A stretch of DNA of 64,000 bases, taken from contig NZ_JAQEVU010000001.1 in NCBI RefSeq assembly GCF_027694345.1, forward strand, positions 1 through 64,000, written 5' to 3'. Positions 53,655-62,170 of this stretch are shown piece after piece (position 1 is the stretch's first letter; every line of letters starts with the position of its first letter). A program made the position numbers and the translations under genes. The notes below the pieces were generated by a model. That model made no database searches. It worked only from the letters and a program-made list of their open reading frames with translations, and was not told the DNA's origin. The stretch is from Varibaculum timonense_A (GTDB lineage: Bacteria > Actinomycetota > Actinomycetes > Actinomycetales > Actinomycetaceae).

Positions 53655-53946
53655 GCCCTTCTGCCAATACTCCCGTATCTTTTACCGGCCGCGCTCAATG
53701 ATGTTCCGAAATCCTGCTCCTCGGCATATAACTGCTACCTGCGTCTGCTTGAACGAAATTTTTTCCCGCCCTTCTGTCATTACTTACGCATATTTACCGA
53801 CCGCGCCCCTTTTTGGGTATTAACCCCTTTTTGGTGACGTTTTTACCCTCCCGAGAGGGGACTAAGAAAACCATATCCCGAGCGGCAAATGGCGGCTAGG
53901 AAAGCTAAGGGGGGGCAGTAACGGGTAGATATTTTGCCGGCAGTAA

Positions 53947-55203
53947 TCACGGGTAAAGACCGCGCCGTTTGTGTGCCTGCAAGACGCGCTCCACCGCCAA
54001 TACGGTAGCTGCGACCCGCAAGGTAACGCCCTTTTCTTCGGCGTAAGCCTCTACATCTTTCCAGGCGGCGGTAATGCGCTGTTCCTCTTCCTTTTGTACC
54101 CGCTCTAGCGGCCAGAAGAAGTTGTCGCGTCCTTGTACCCATTCGTAGTAGGAGACGATCACGCCACCGGAGTTTGCCAGAATGTCGGGAACAATCATTA
54201 CTCCCTTTTCGTTCAGAATCTTGTCGGCGGCAGAATCGGTGGGGCCATTGGCGCCCTCAACAATGATCTTGGCTTTCACATCGGGAGCATTGTCCTTGGT
54301 GAGGACGCCTTCAATGGCGGCCGGTATCACTACGTCTACATCGAGTAGCAGCAGCTGGGCAGCATCCATGGGTTCGGCACCGGGGAAGCCTACGACTTTG
54401 CCTTTTTCGTCCACGTATTCGCCGAGAGCTTTAGTGTCGATACCCTCGGCGTTGTAGATGGCGCCGAAGATGTCGGAGATGGCGACTACTTTGCCGCCGC
54501 GACGCTGCGCGATTTCGGCAGCTCCGCGCCCTACTTTACCGAAGCCTTGGATGGCCAGGGAGGCGTCCTCGAATTTGATGCCATTTTTCTTTAGAGCGGC
54601 TTCTACCATGATTACTACGCCCAGGGAGGTTGCTTCCGCGCGTCCGAGTGATCCGCCGAGAGAAACGGGTTTACCAGTACAAATACCGGGGACGGTGTAG
54701 CCTTGGAACTGCGAATAGGTGTCCATAATCCAGGCCATGGTCTGTTCGTTAGTTCCCACGTCCGGGGCGGGCACATCCTTTTCCGGGCCGATAATCGGCA
54801 GAATCTCGGAAATGTAGCGGCGAGTTACCCGCTCTAGTTCTGCCTGCGAATACTTGCTGGGGTCAATAGTCACCCCGCCTTTAGCTCCGCCGTAAGGCAG
54901 ATTCACTAGGGCACATTTCCAGGTCATCCACATGGATAGGGCGCGAACTTCGTCAATATCGACGTTTTCGTTGTAACGGATGCCGCCTTTGGCCGGTCCG
55001 CGCGTCAAGTTGTGTTGTACCCGGTAGCCGTGCAGCACTTGATGGGTGCCGTCGTCGCGACGAATCGGAATAGAAACGCTCATTTCGCGGCGCGGCGAAG
55101 CGAGCATCTCGTAGTCGCCCTCGGAAAATCCCAGGATTTTCTGAGCTTCCCGCAGCTGATTCTTCGCGTCCTCATAGGGATTCGGTTTGTAATCCTCGGA
55201 CAT
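53947..55203 (-). CDS. gdhA: Glutamate dehydrogenase (Glu/Leu/Phe/Val dehydrogenase family)
   Basis: 418 residues. The catalytic region RGPAKGGIRY...LPYGGAKGG carries the two catalytic lysines; the NAD(P)-binding motif GFGKVGRGAAEIA and VEGANGPT follow. Length and lack of a leucine-type pattern fit glutamate dehydrogenase. Reversibly aminates 2-oxoglutarate. GGAGATAACTATTT precedes ATG 55203. Its 3' end borders the repeat array. Confidence 0.93.
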   Translation of the reverse strand: MSEDYKPNPYEDAKNQLREAQKILGFSEGDYEMLASPRREMSVSIPIRRDDGTHQVLHGYRVQHNLTRGPAKGGIRYNENVDIDEVRALSMWMTWKCALVNLPYGGAKGGVTIDPSKYSQAELERVTRRYISEILPIIGPEKDVPAPDVGTNEQTMAWIMDTYSQFQGYTVPGICTGKPVSLGGSLGRAEATSLGVVIMVEAALKKNGIKFEDASLAIQGFGKVGRGAAEIAQRRGGKVVAISDIFGAIYNAEGIDTKALGEYVDEKGKVVGFPGAEPMDAAQLLLLDVDVVIPAAIEGVLTKDNAPDVKAKIIVEGANGPTDSAADKILNEKGVMIVPDILANSGGVIVSYYEWVQGRDNFFWPLERVQKEEEQRITAAWKDVEAYAEEKGVTLRVAATVLAVERVLQAHKRRGLYP

Positions 55204-55530
55204 AAATAGTTATCTCCTTTAGGTTTTATTTATGGTGTGCCTGGAGACGGTATTACCGGCTTTTTGCCGCGGGCGGTGGGGGCGGGTAATACCCAGTACC
55301 CTCGCAGCCACTTCCACTGTTAAGCGGCGGCAATCACATTTTATCTAGGACGTAAGTCCAAGGCAATAGGTGATATGAGTAATAAATAAGAATGAAAAAA
55401 TGGGGAGTCAATATCCGCCTACTACAGGGGCGATTTTGAAAGTCTGTAACTCATATTCCAGGTGTTTGCGACTCTCGACCGAATCGTAGCGAGGGCAACC
55501 AGGGATAATGCAATACCAACCGAATAGCAA
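55204..55530. other. Intergenic region upstream of gdhA
   Basis: About 330 bp before the gdhA start that also follow the adhesin gene. I see no RNA family or ORF with support; it is AT-rich near 55380-55400, which could hold the gdhA promoter. Confidence 0.35.
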
Positions 55531-55583
55531 AGCTGCCTGGGAAACAAGGAGTCAAGTGTGATGACCTTGCTACCCAGGCAGCT
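55531..55583 (-). terminator. Hairpin after the adhesin gene
   Basis: AGCTGCCTGGG pairs with CCCAGGCAGCT, with an inner CAAGG/CCTTG pairing. It lies 28 bp beyond the adhesin stop and has no T-run. Probable terminator of that gene. Confidence 0.65.
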
Positions 55584-55610
55584 AATAGGAGGTGTTGAAA
55601 ATGGGAATCC

Positions 55611-58600
55611 CTAACGTTCTTCCCGCAGTTTGCGAGCCGCAAGCAGCCCTGCACCTATAATCGCGAAGATTAGCGAAACTAAAGCCAAAGTTGCGCCGTT
55701 AGGTCCGGTTATCGGCAGGGAGGAGGGGGCGGAACTAGATGTGGAGGAACTGCCCATTCTGTCTTTCCCATTTGGAGCCTCGGTAGCTCCGCCATTTTGA
55801 TTACCAGATGGTGCCGCAGTTGCCCCGCCAGTTTCAGCCGGATTCGGCTTCGTGCTGGGGTCGGCGGTCGGTCCGGAGGGCTTTCCGCTGGGTTCGCTGG
55901 GCTTAGAGGTCGGCTCAGTTGGCTTGGTGGGGTCAGTAGTGGGCTTTTCAGCTGGCTTAGCCTGGTTCATGAAAGGAACAGTCGAGTTTTGTACCCACTC
56001 GCCGTTTTCTCCCTGGCTAAAGGATAGAACCTGTGGCTTCGCTATTTGCAGACCCTTGGCAGTAGTAAGCTGTTTCAGCTGGTACTGCAAGGTTACGTCG
56101 TCAACCTTAACTTTATAGGCGCCGGTAGCAGCATCTAGGTCAGTAGGGTCAGTGGGAACCGCGAAGGTGGTAGTGCCACCGACAAAATCCGTGACCGTAA
56201 AGGCATCCCCGGCGGGTTTACCATCCTTGCCCAGGGGAGTGACCTGGAAAGAGGTTCCGGCTACTGCCTGACCTTTAGAATCAAGCACCTTCCAGGTGAG
56301 TAACCCGCTGACCGGTTTTGGATCAGTGGTTGGTGGGGGTGTTGGAACCTTCTGGTTCTTAATAACCAAAATGCCGTTCATTAAATCAACCCCGGTGTCG
56401 CCAACGGCAACTTGAGGATTGCCACCCTCAAAACTAATGGTGTAGACGCGGTTGTCTTTAACAAATCCGGCAGGTGTGCCAGTCTGTTTTAAGGTGTAGG
56501 TCTTAGCTAAATCCAAGGTTGCTTGGAAAGAGGAATCTGCCTTATTTTCAGCGACCGGCACTACCTCTTGCCCATTTGTGAGGGAGAAAGTTCCCCCCGA
56601 TAACGGATTCGATTCTCCATCCACCAATTTCCAAGTGAAAGCCTTGGTCTTGATAACTGGAGTGTTCTCAAACTTTAGACCGCTACCTTCAACAATCTGG
56701 CTGTAGCTACCATCGGAAGAAGCGGAGAAACTCACGGTTTGTGCCGGGGTTTTAAGCCCGAAATCAGGGCTGGTAGTGAGCTGTTGCACCTGGTATTTCA
56801 AGGAGCCATCGGGAACTACTACCCGGTATTGTCCCACTGCTTTATTCAAATCAGTGCCAACTGAGGTAGTGGAATCGGTGACGATAAAAGACTTCGCCGC
56901 GTCCAAGGTTTTCCCGTCCGCTAAGAAAGGAGTAACCCTAAAGGAAGTGCCGGGAACATACTGCGCTTTATCGGCAGAAGAAACCACTTCCCAACGAATT
57001 TGGGCTTTAGTAGGTAACTTGGTGTTCTTTATTACCAGACCAGCAGTGGGTAGGTCGTTTCCACCTACTTGAGCCTTATAGCTTTCACCGCTTTTAACAA
57101 AAGTGACTTGGTAGCTGGAGCTATCCGCCGAGTAACCGTTAGGAGCGGTAATCTGTGACAAAGTGTAGGTCTTGGTCGGATCAAGATTCGAGGCCATATA
57201 TACCCCCGGATCTGCCGCCTCTTGAGAAGTTACCGTGAGCGGAGCTTTTCCGCCAGTCAATCTGAAAGTACCTCCATTAAGCTCCTTACCGGCAGTGTCG
57301 GTAAGTTTCCAAGTGAAAGAGGTAGTAACCGGGGGTTTGGGTAGCTCACTATTGGTGAAAGTTAGGGTGCTTACTTCTTTACCGTTCACTTTTGTAGCCC
57401 AAATTCCGTTAGCCTGGTCTTTTTCTACAAAAGTGATGCTATAGGAAGTAGTCTCACCTAGCTTGTAACCTTTAGGAGCATTGCTCTGAGTTAAGGTACA
57501 GCTGCCCTTAGTCGGGTCTAAGGTAACGCTGTAAGTTCCCGAGGTAGTACCGGTGGCAGGAATATCAACCGATTTACCTGCGCAAACCAACTTGAAAGTG
57601 CCTCCTGGTAGCAAGTTCTGCTTTGTGTCTTGTAGCTTCCAATTGAAAGCTACCGGCTGGGGAGGAAGTGGAGTCTTGGCGTTAGTGATAACAAATGCGG
57701 CAGCGCTCACCGCCGTATTATTTACCTTTGCCTGGTATCCCTGAGAAGTTTTCTCGAAAGTTACCGTATAGGAGGTCTGGGCAGGTAGCTCGTATCCTTG
57801 AGGAGCCTGCGTCTGGGTAAGTACATAGGTCTTGGCAGGATCAAGATCATTTACGGTGAAAGTACCGGAAGTAGAATCTGGTACGTTTACTGCCGCCCCG
57901 CCCTTTTCAGTCAGGGTGAACTGTCCGCCGCTTAAGGCTTTACCCTGACCGTCTTGTAGCTGCCAGCTGAAAGTAGTTTTTTCCGGCTGTGGCTGGGGAG
58001 GAGCGACTGTATCTTCGCATTTGGTAACCGCTGTCACGGTAGTATCAGCGGTGAGTTTCGCCTGTGATAGGTCAGTCTCGCGTATTCGACTTCCGTTAAG
58101 CTCCCAATGGTCAATCGAACAGGTCTTGCCGGAAATCGTAGGCAAAGTTACTGCCGGTAGCGCCCCTAAAGAGGAGTTCGGGGGCAGATAACGCTCGGTG
58201 GTGTAAGCCTGCGGAAGGCTTCCGCCCTCGCCAGCTACTTGGTATTTTAACGAGTAACCCTGCGCCCATAGCAATCCGTCCTGAGTGTATAGCTGAGAGG
58301 TGACCGGGAAGGTGAACGCGCCCTCTGCTTGCTGATCCCCGTGATAGGCGAAGAGCCGCGGAGTCACCCCAGATTGCAGATAGTAGTTGCCAGTTTTGGG
58401 AACCGAAAATGCCAATCCGTTATAAAGGGTGCTGGTAAGAGCCGAGGAAAGCACGGTTTCGCCCTCGGGGGTAACCAGGGAGAAAGGTATGGTCTGTTGG
58501 TTTTGAGCTAGCTTGCTGACCGCCGTGGTGAGTCCCAAAGTTAAGGGCGAACCGCTGCCATCAACGCTGCCGTCTGCAAAACGTAGGTTTAATACCTGCC

Positions 58601-60716
58601 CCTTGCCCTTAACGGCATCAAGCGGCATATTAACCCCATTGGCTAGGGCGAACTTGCCGCGATTACTGCTGCCGTCAGTGCGGGGAGAACCAATCGGGGA
58701 AGTGACCTGGATTTTTGCCCCTGCGTCCAAGTTTGCGGTAACGGAGTTACCAGAGCCGTTGCTCTTAAAGCCGAGCCCTACGCCCGAGCTGGCTTGCCCG
58801 CCAATCAAATCCAGGTTGGGACTACCGGAAAGAGTGATTTGGGCTGGTACTTGGGTTTGTAAACCAGAACCAATTGCAGCACCGAAACCGTAGCCTAACT
58901 GTTGCTTCTTAGGTAGGCGAACTGGCTGGACATAGGCTTTCACGGTGGGGGAACCAGAGATAGTGACCTTAAAGGGATCAGCTACGTAAGGTTTGATGTA
59001 ACCGGCGCTGCCAATCACCGCCCCGTGCCGAAGCCCAAATACCTTGGCTGTAACCTTTGCTTGGTCGCTAATGCTCACCTGACCAGAACGGTTAGTGGCT
59101 GCTCCGATTGCACCATTTGGTGCTTCATCGTCCTCTAAAGAATCGGTATCAGTTTCCGCGGTCACCTGGGCATTGCCAAAGATGCGAACCTGATTTTGAG
59201 ATTGTCCACGCGCGGTGTCCTCGTCTAGGCGAGAGTTCCCCTCGAACTGCTCTGCTGGGGGAAGCCCGCCCGCTCCGATAGCTGGGGATTCGCGCACCAC
59301 CCCGAGCGCTTTTACTTCGGCGTTATCGGAAATAGAAACGGTGGAAGCTCCGGAAGCGAAGCCTCCGCCGATAGCTGCTCCTCGCCCATTGGAATAGGCA
59401 GCAACTTGCGCATTGCCGGAAATTTTCACGTTTACGCTGGCGCTGTCAGGACCAGAGCCAATAGCGGCAATGTCACCAGTGGCCGCGAGGGTGGAGTCGG
59501 CAGTCCCTACGCTCACTTTTCCGCCGCTGATTGCTACTTCGCAGCCGGGAGTGAGCGGCCATCCAAAGTCAGCAAAGTTTTCGTTCCAGTTACCCACGCC
59601 GCGGCAACCGATATTCATAGCGCTGTTACCGGTGTCGGAAGCGCTAGGAGTCACCTGTACCAAGCCACCACTAATGTTTACCTTTGCATATGCCTGGGTG
59701 TAAACACCCTGCGCAGCGCCATCTTTGCCCTTCATGGGGGTGGTGAAACTGCCCGCACCTAAAGCAGTGTGATTTCCGTGGGCGTTAATCTGCCCGCCAC
59801 TGACGTTAATAGCTACCGCAGCTCCGGTTTTTGCCCAAGAAATATCGGCAGAGGTAGGCATTTTAACTGCGCCGCGACCAGCACCGATAAATGCGCCACC
59901 ATAGGAGCCGTCGCCAGTCTTGTCTAGGTTAATAGTGCCACCAGTGATGTTAATAGTTCCCCCAGCACTCCAGGGGGTTTCGTCATAGTTGTTGAGCCAC
60001 GAGGGGTTAGTTCCCGATTTAACCTCGTAGAAAGCGCCACCGGAACCAATCATGGCTGCGCTTTGCGAGGAAGCCTGCAAATTCAACGTACCACCAGCGA
60101 TATTGATAGTGCCGAAAGTCGAGAAATGCTGAGTACCGATGAGGGCAGCTTGCGAAAGTGGGGAAGTGGGGTTGGAAAGATTCAATACGGAAGAATCTTC
60201 ACTGCCAATAGTCAGCTGGGTATCGGCTTTAACCTGCACTAACGGCAGAGGTGAGGGGTTGTCCTTAGTAGCATTTTCAGAGGAGGCCTTGCTGCGAGTA
60301 AAGGTATTGTCGCCCTTGAAAGTGAGCCGGTTTTGCGGGTTCTTATCCCCGGCAACCACGATAGCTTTATCAGGGTAAGCGGTATTGTCAATCTGCAAGT
60401 TGTTTACAGTCAGGGAGTGACCCTCGCTCACCACAAAAGTTAAACCTTTGAAAGTCTTGTTAGCTGAGCCGGTGATGGTGACATTGCCAGCAACGCTAAT
60501 GCTGCGACCGTTAGCGTCGGCTGGTAAGTTGGCATCGCTTAAATCAATATCCTTGCTGACCTGGGTACCTAGTTCGTTCCAGTTCTTGATTACCTGCCCG
60601 TTAGCGGCATTGGCGATACCTACCGCTAGAGCCGGCCCGAGTAGGGCAATCATATATCCGACCAGGGATAGGACGAGCACTAGCGCTGTGGGGCGCTTTG
60701 CTATGGGATTGCGCAT
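55611..60716 (-). CDS. Giant LPXTG-anchored SpaA-repeat surface adhesin
   Basis: 1701 residues. Signal peptide (about 1-38), then a roughly 800-residue Gly/Ser-rich region with repeated beta-helix-like motifs (INIAGGTLNLQ, INISGGTINLDK, VNISGGLVQV, ISDNAEVKAL, ISGNAQVAAY). Six or so SpaA/prealbumin-like domains follow, each beginning FTWKL-type (FSWQLQDGQG, FNWKLQDTKQ, FTWKLTDTAG, FTWKLVDGES) and ending with an Asn-containing strand, as in isopeptide-stabilised domains. A Pro/Thr/Lys-rich wall-spanning stretch leads to LPITG, a hydrophobic helix and RKLREER, a canonical sortase signal. Likely a covalently wall-anchored stalk adhesin. Confidence 0.88.
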   Translation of the reverse strand: MRNPIAKRPTALVLVLSLVGYMIALLGPALAVGIANAANGQVIKNWNELGTQVSKDIDLSDANLPADANGRSISVAGNVTITGSANKTFKGLTFVVSEGHSLTVNNLQIDNTAYPDKAIVVAGDKNPQNRLTFKGDNTFTRSKASSENATKDNPSPLPLVQVKADTQLTIGSEDSSVLNLSNPTSPLSQAALIGTQHFSTFGTINIAGGTLNLQASSQSAAMIGSGGAFYEVKSGTNPSWLNNYDETPWSAGGTINITGGTINLDKTGDGSYGGAFIGAGRGAVKMPTSADISWAKTGAAVAINVSGGQINAHGNHTALGAGSFTTPMKGKDGAAQGVYTQAYAKVNISGGLVQVTPSASDTGNSAMNIGCRGVGNWNENFADFGWPLTPGCEVAISGGKVSVGTADSTLAATGDIAAIGSGPDSASVNVKISGNAQVAAYSNGRGAAIGGGFASGASTVSISDNAEVKALGVVRESPAIGAGGLPPAEQFEGNSRLDEDTARGQSQNQVRIFGNAQVTAETDTDSLEDDEAPNGAIGAATNRSGQVSISDQAKVTAKVFGLRHGAVIGSAGYIKPYVADPFKVTISGSPTVKAYVQPVRLPKKQQLGYGFGAAIGSGLQTQVPAQITLSGSPNLDLIGGQASSGVGLGFKSNGSGNSVTANLDAGAKIQVTSPIGSPRTDGSSNRGKFALANGVNMPLDAVKGKGQVLNLRFADGSVDGSGSPLTLGLTTAVSKLAQNQQTIPFSLVTPEGETVLSSALTSTLYNGLAFSVPKTGNYYLQSGVTPRLFAYHGDQQAEGAFTFPVTSQLYTQDGLLWAQGYSLKYQVAGEGGSLPQAYTTERYLPPNSSLGALPAVTLPTISGKTCSIDHWELNGSRIRETDLSQAKLTADTTVTAVTKCEDTVAPPQPQPEKTTFSWQLQDGQGKALSGGQFTLTEKGGAAVNVPDSTSGTFTVNDLDPAKTYVLTQTQAPQGYELPAQTSYTVTFEKTSQGYQAKVNNTAVSAAAFVITNAKTPLPPQPVAFNWKLQDTKQNLLPGGTFKLVCAGKSVDIPATGTTSGTYSVTLDPTKGSCTLTQSNAPKGYKLGETTSYSITFVEKDQANGIWATKVNGKEVSTLTFTNSELPKPPVTTSFTWKLTDTAGKELNGGTFRLTGGKAPLTVTSQEAADPGVYMASNLDPTKTYTLSQITAPNGYSADSSSYQVTFVKSGESYKAQVGGNDLPTAGLVIKNTKLPTKAQIRWEVVSSADKAQYVPGTSFRVTPFLADGKTLDAAKSFIVTDSTTSVGTDLNKAVGQYRVVVPDGSLKYQVQQLTTSPDFGLKTPAQTVSFSASSDGSYSQIVEGSGLKFENTPVIKTKAFTWKLVDGESNPLSGGTFSLTNGQEVVPVAENKADSSFQATLDLAKTYTLKQTGTPAGFVKDNRVYTISFEGGNPQVAVGDTGVDLMNGILVIKNQKVPTPPPTTDPKPVSGLLTWKVLDSKGQAVAGTSFQVTPLGKDGKPAGDAFTVTDFVGGTTTFAVPTDPTDLDAATGAYKVKVDDVTLQYQLKQLTTAKGLQIAKPQVLSFSQGENGEWVQNSTVPFMNQAKPAEKPTTDPTKPTEPTSKPSEPSGKPSGPTADPSTKPNPAETGGATAAPSGNQNGGATEAPNGKDRMGSSSTSSSAPSSLPITGPNGATLALVSLIFAIIGAGLLAARKLREER

Positions 60717-60832
60717 CGAAACTCCTGCTGATTTTCAAAAGTTAAAAAGATTACAATTCTGTAACAACTCTACCAGATTTAGGGGTTGGTGCGCTAGTGT
60801 GTTTACTCTGTAAAAACGACTGTTCTTGCAGC

Positions 60833-62170
60833 TTAACTTGATTGTGGCAGAAGTAGCATTAGCGCCTCTAAGGGGATATGTACCCAGTCAGGGCGTTGCG
60901 CCGCCTCGTAGCGTAATTCGTAAAGCGCTTTTTCCACTTCAAACGCTCTAAGCACCGCCAAGGCCGGGGCAGGCAGTTGCTGATCTGCGAAATATCCCTC
61001 CAGGAATGCTAGACGAGCGCGGTTCAGCCAATCGCCGTTTTGACCGCCCTCTACCCGGGCATAGTCAAACGATCGCAACATTCCCGCAATATCCCGCTCT
61101 ACCTGGTCAGGGGCAGTTCGCTCCTCTAGAGGACGCAGAGGCTCGCCCTCAAAATCGGTTACATACCAGCGCCCACCGCTATAGAGGCATTGCCCCAGGT
61201 GATAGTCGCCGTGAACTCGTTGAGTGGGAGGCAGCGCTCCCAGTGCGGTCAGAGCCTGCGCTAAATGCTCGATTTCGTTGCCAATCTGAGGGTGGCTAGA
61301 AAGAGCAGGATAAGACGCTTTAGCCTGCTCGTACTGGTAACGTAAACGGCTGGCAAGCATAGTTCCCGAGGATGGATTCTCACCAGCTCCAAAAGCCGCT
61401 AATAGATGGCGGTGCATATCCGCTGTGAATTCTCCAAGCTCGCGGGCAAGGGTTTCGGGATTCTCGCCACTGCGTGCCAGGGAGCACACCAGTTTGAAAC
61501 CATCTTTCGCCTCGTCAAGGAGGGTAGCTGCGCAGGCGGTAGTCACCTCTTGGGGCTTACCATCTTGATTCCAGAGGTTTAGTAACGAATAACCAATAGG
61601 CTTGGGAATACCCTCCCATCCGGTCTGGGCTAAGGCGTTAGGGGTGCTGACCTCGGGATTTAGCCCCGAAACTAGCACTCGGAAAAACTTGATAATTGTA
61701 GGATATTTCCCCCGGATGAGGACGGAAGTATTGGACTGTTCCCCGGTAAGAACCGTACTGGTTTCGCTGGCTTCCAACAGACGAGGAATAAAGTCTTCCG
61801 GCTCGGGCAGTAGCGGAAGCGTCCCGGATTGGTGAGCTAAACTCAGCCAATATTTCACATATTCAGGGTAGTAAGGGGCATCTACCAGGTAGTAAGGAGT
61901 GTCTTGCGGGCAGATTGTTCGTCCGGCAATACCGGAACCCTCCCAATTGGAAACCAGCGCTAAAGGCAGGTGATACCACACATTCTGGGCTTCAAGAATA
62001 AGTAGCCTGAAACGCGAATCATCAAGCTCGCGATAATCTAAAACCCGCACTTGGGAGCGTTTAAGACCAGCAGGAAACCAACGCCGCAAACTCAAATAAT
62101 CCCAAATGGCATCAATAATGGCGTCCCGGTCTGGCCAAGGTAGCCGGAAGTTAGTTACATCAGCGCTCAT
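60833..62170 (-). CDS. mak: Maltokinase
   Basis: 445 residues. The N-terminal cap-like domain is followed by an aminoglycoside-phosphotransferase-like kinase fold with the catalytic motif RVHGDYHLGQCLYSG and DFEGEP (metal-binding Asp). Phosphorylates maltose to maltose-1-phosphate, the donor for GlgE in actinobacteria. Overlaps treS by 11 nt, so the two are coupled; they often also occur fused. Confidence 0.9.
   Translation of the reverse strand: MSADVTNFRLPWPDRDAIIDAIWDYLSLRRWFPAGLKRSQVRVLDYRELDDSRFRLLILEAQNVWYHLPLALVSNWEGSGIAGRTICPQDTPYYLVDAPYYPEYVKYWLSLAHQSGTLPLLPEPEDFIPRLLEASETSTVLTGEQSNTSVLIRGKYPTIIKFFRVLVSGLNPEVSTPNALAQTGWEGIPKPIGYSLLNLWNQDGKPQEVTTACAATLLDEAKDGFKLVCSLARSGENPETLARELGEFTADMHRHLLAAFGAGENPSSGTMLASRLRYQYEQAKASYPALSSHPQIGNEIEHLAQALTALGALPPTQRVHGDYHLGQCLYSGGRWYVTDFEGEPLRPLEERTAPDQVERDIAGMLRSFDYARVEGGQNGDWLNRARLAFLEGYFADQQLPAPALAVLRAFEVEKALYELRYEAAQRPDWVHIPLEALMLLLPQSS

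Larger units (their letters stand above)
52442..53946. other. 1.5-kb non-coding repeat array between glgB and gdhA
   Basis: No plausible gene. It contains copies B-E of the structured 105-nt repeat and, from about 52837, three tandem units about 353 and 365 bp long. Each unit has one structured repeat and GGGAGGGTG-type motifs in both orientations, conserved GATGGGAAATGTGGTCGTAA and GGCGCGTATGCCTG strings. Open frames crossing it vary between copies and lack ribosome-binding sites. Confidence 0.8.

Noticed and set aside
53063..53837. Short ORFs in the repeat array between glgB and gdhA
   Set aside because: The frames cross inverted repeats, are not preserved from unit to unit and lack initiation signals.
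55451..55654. 67-codon minus-strand frame after the adhesin gene
   Set aside because: It begins inside the adhesin end, crosses the terminator hairpin and has no ribosome-binding site.
58513..59762. Several 60-126 codon plus-strand frames inside the adhesin gene
   Set aside because: They are opposite to a clearly coding gene, have no ribosome-binding site and no recognisable domain.
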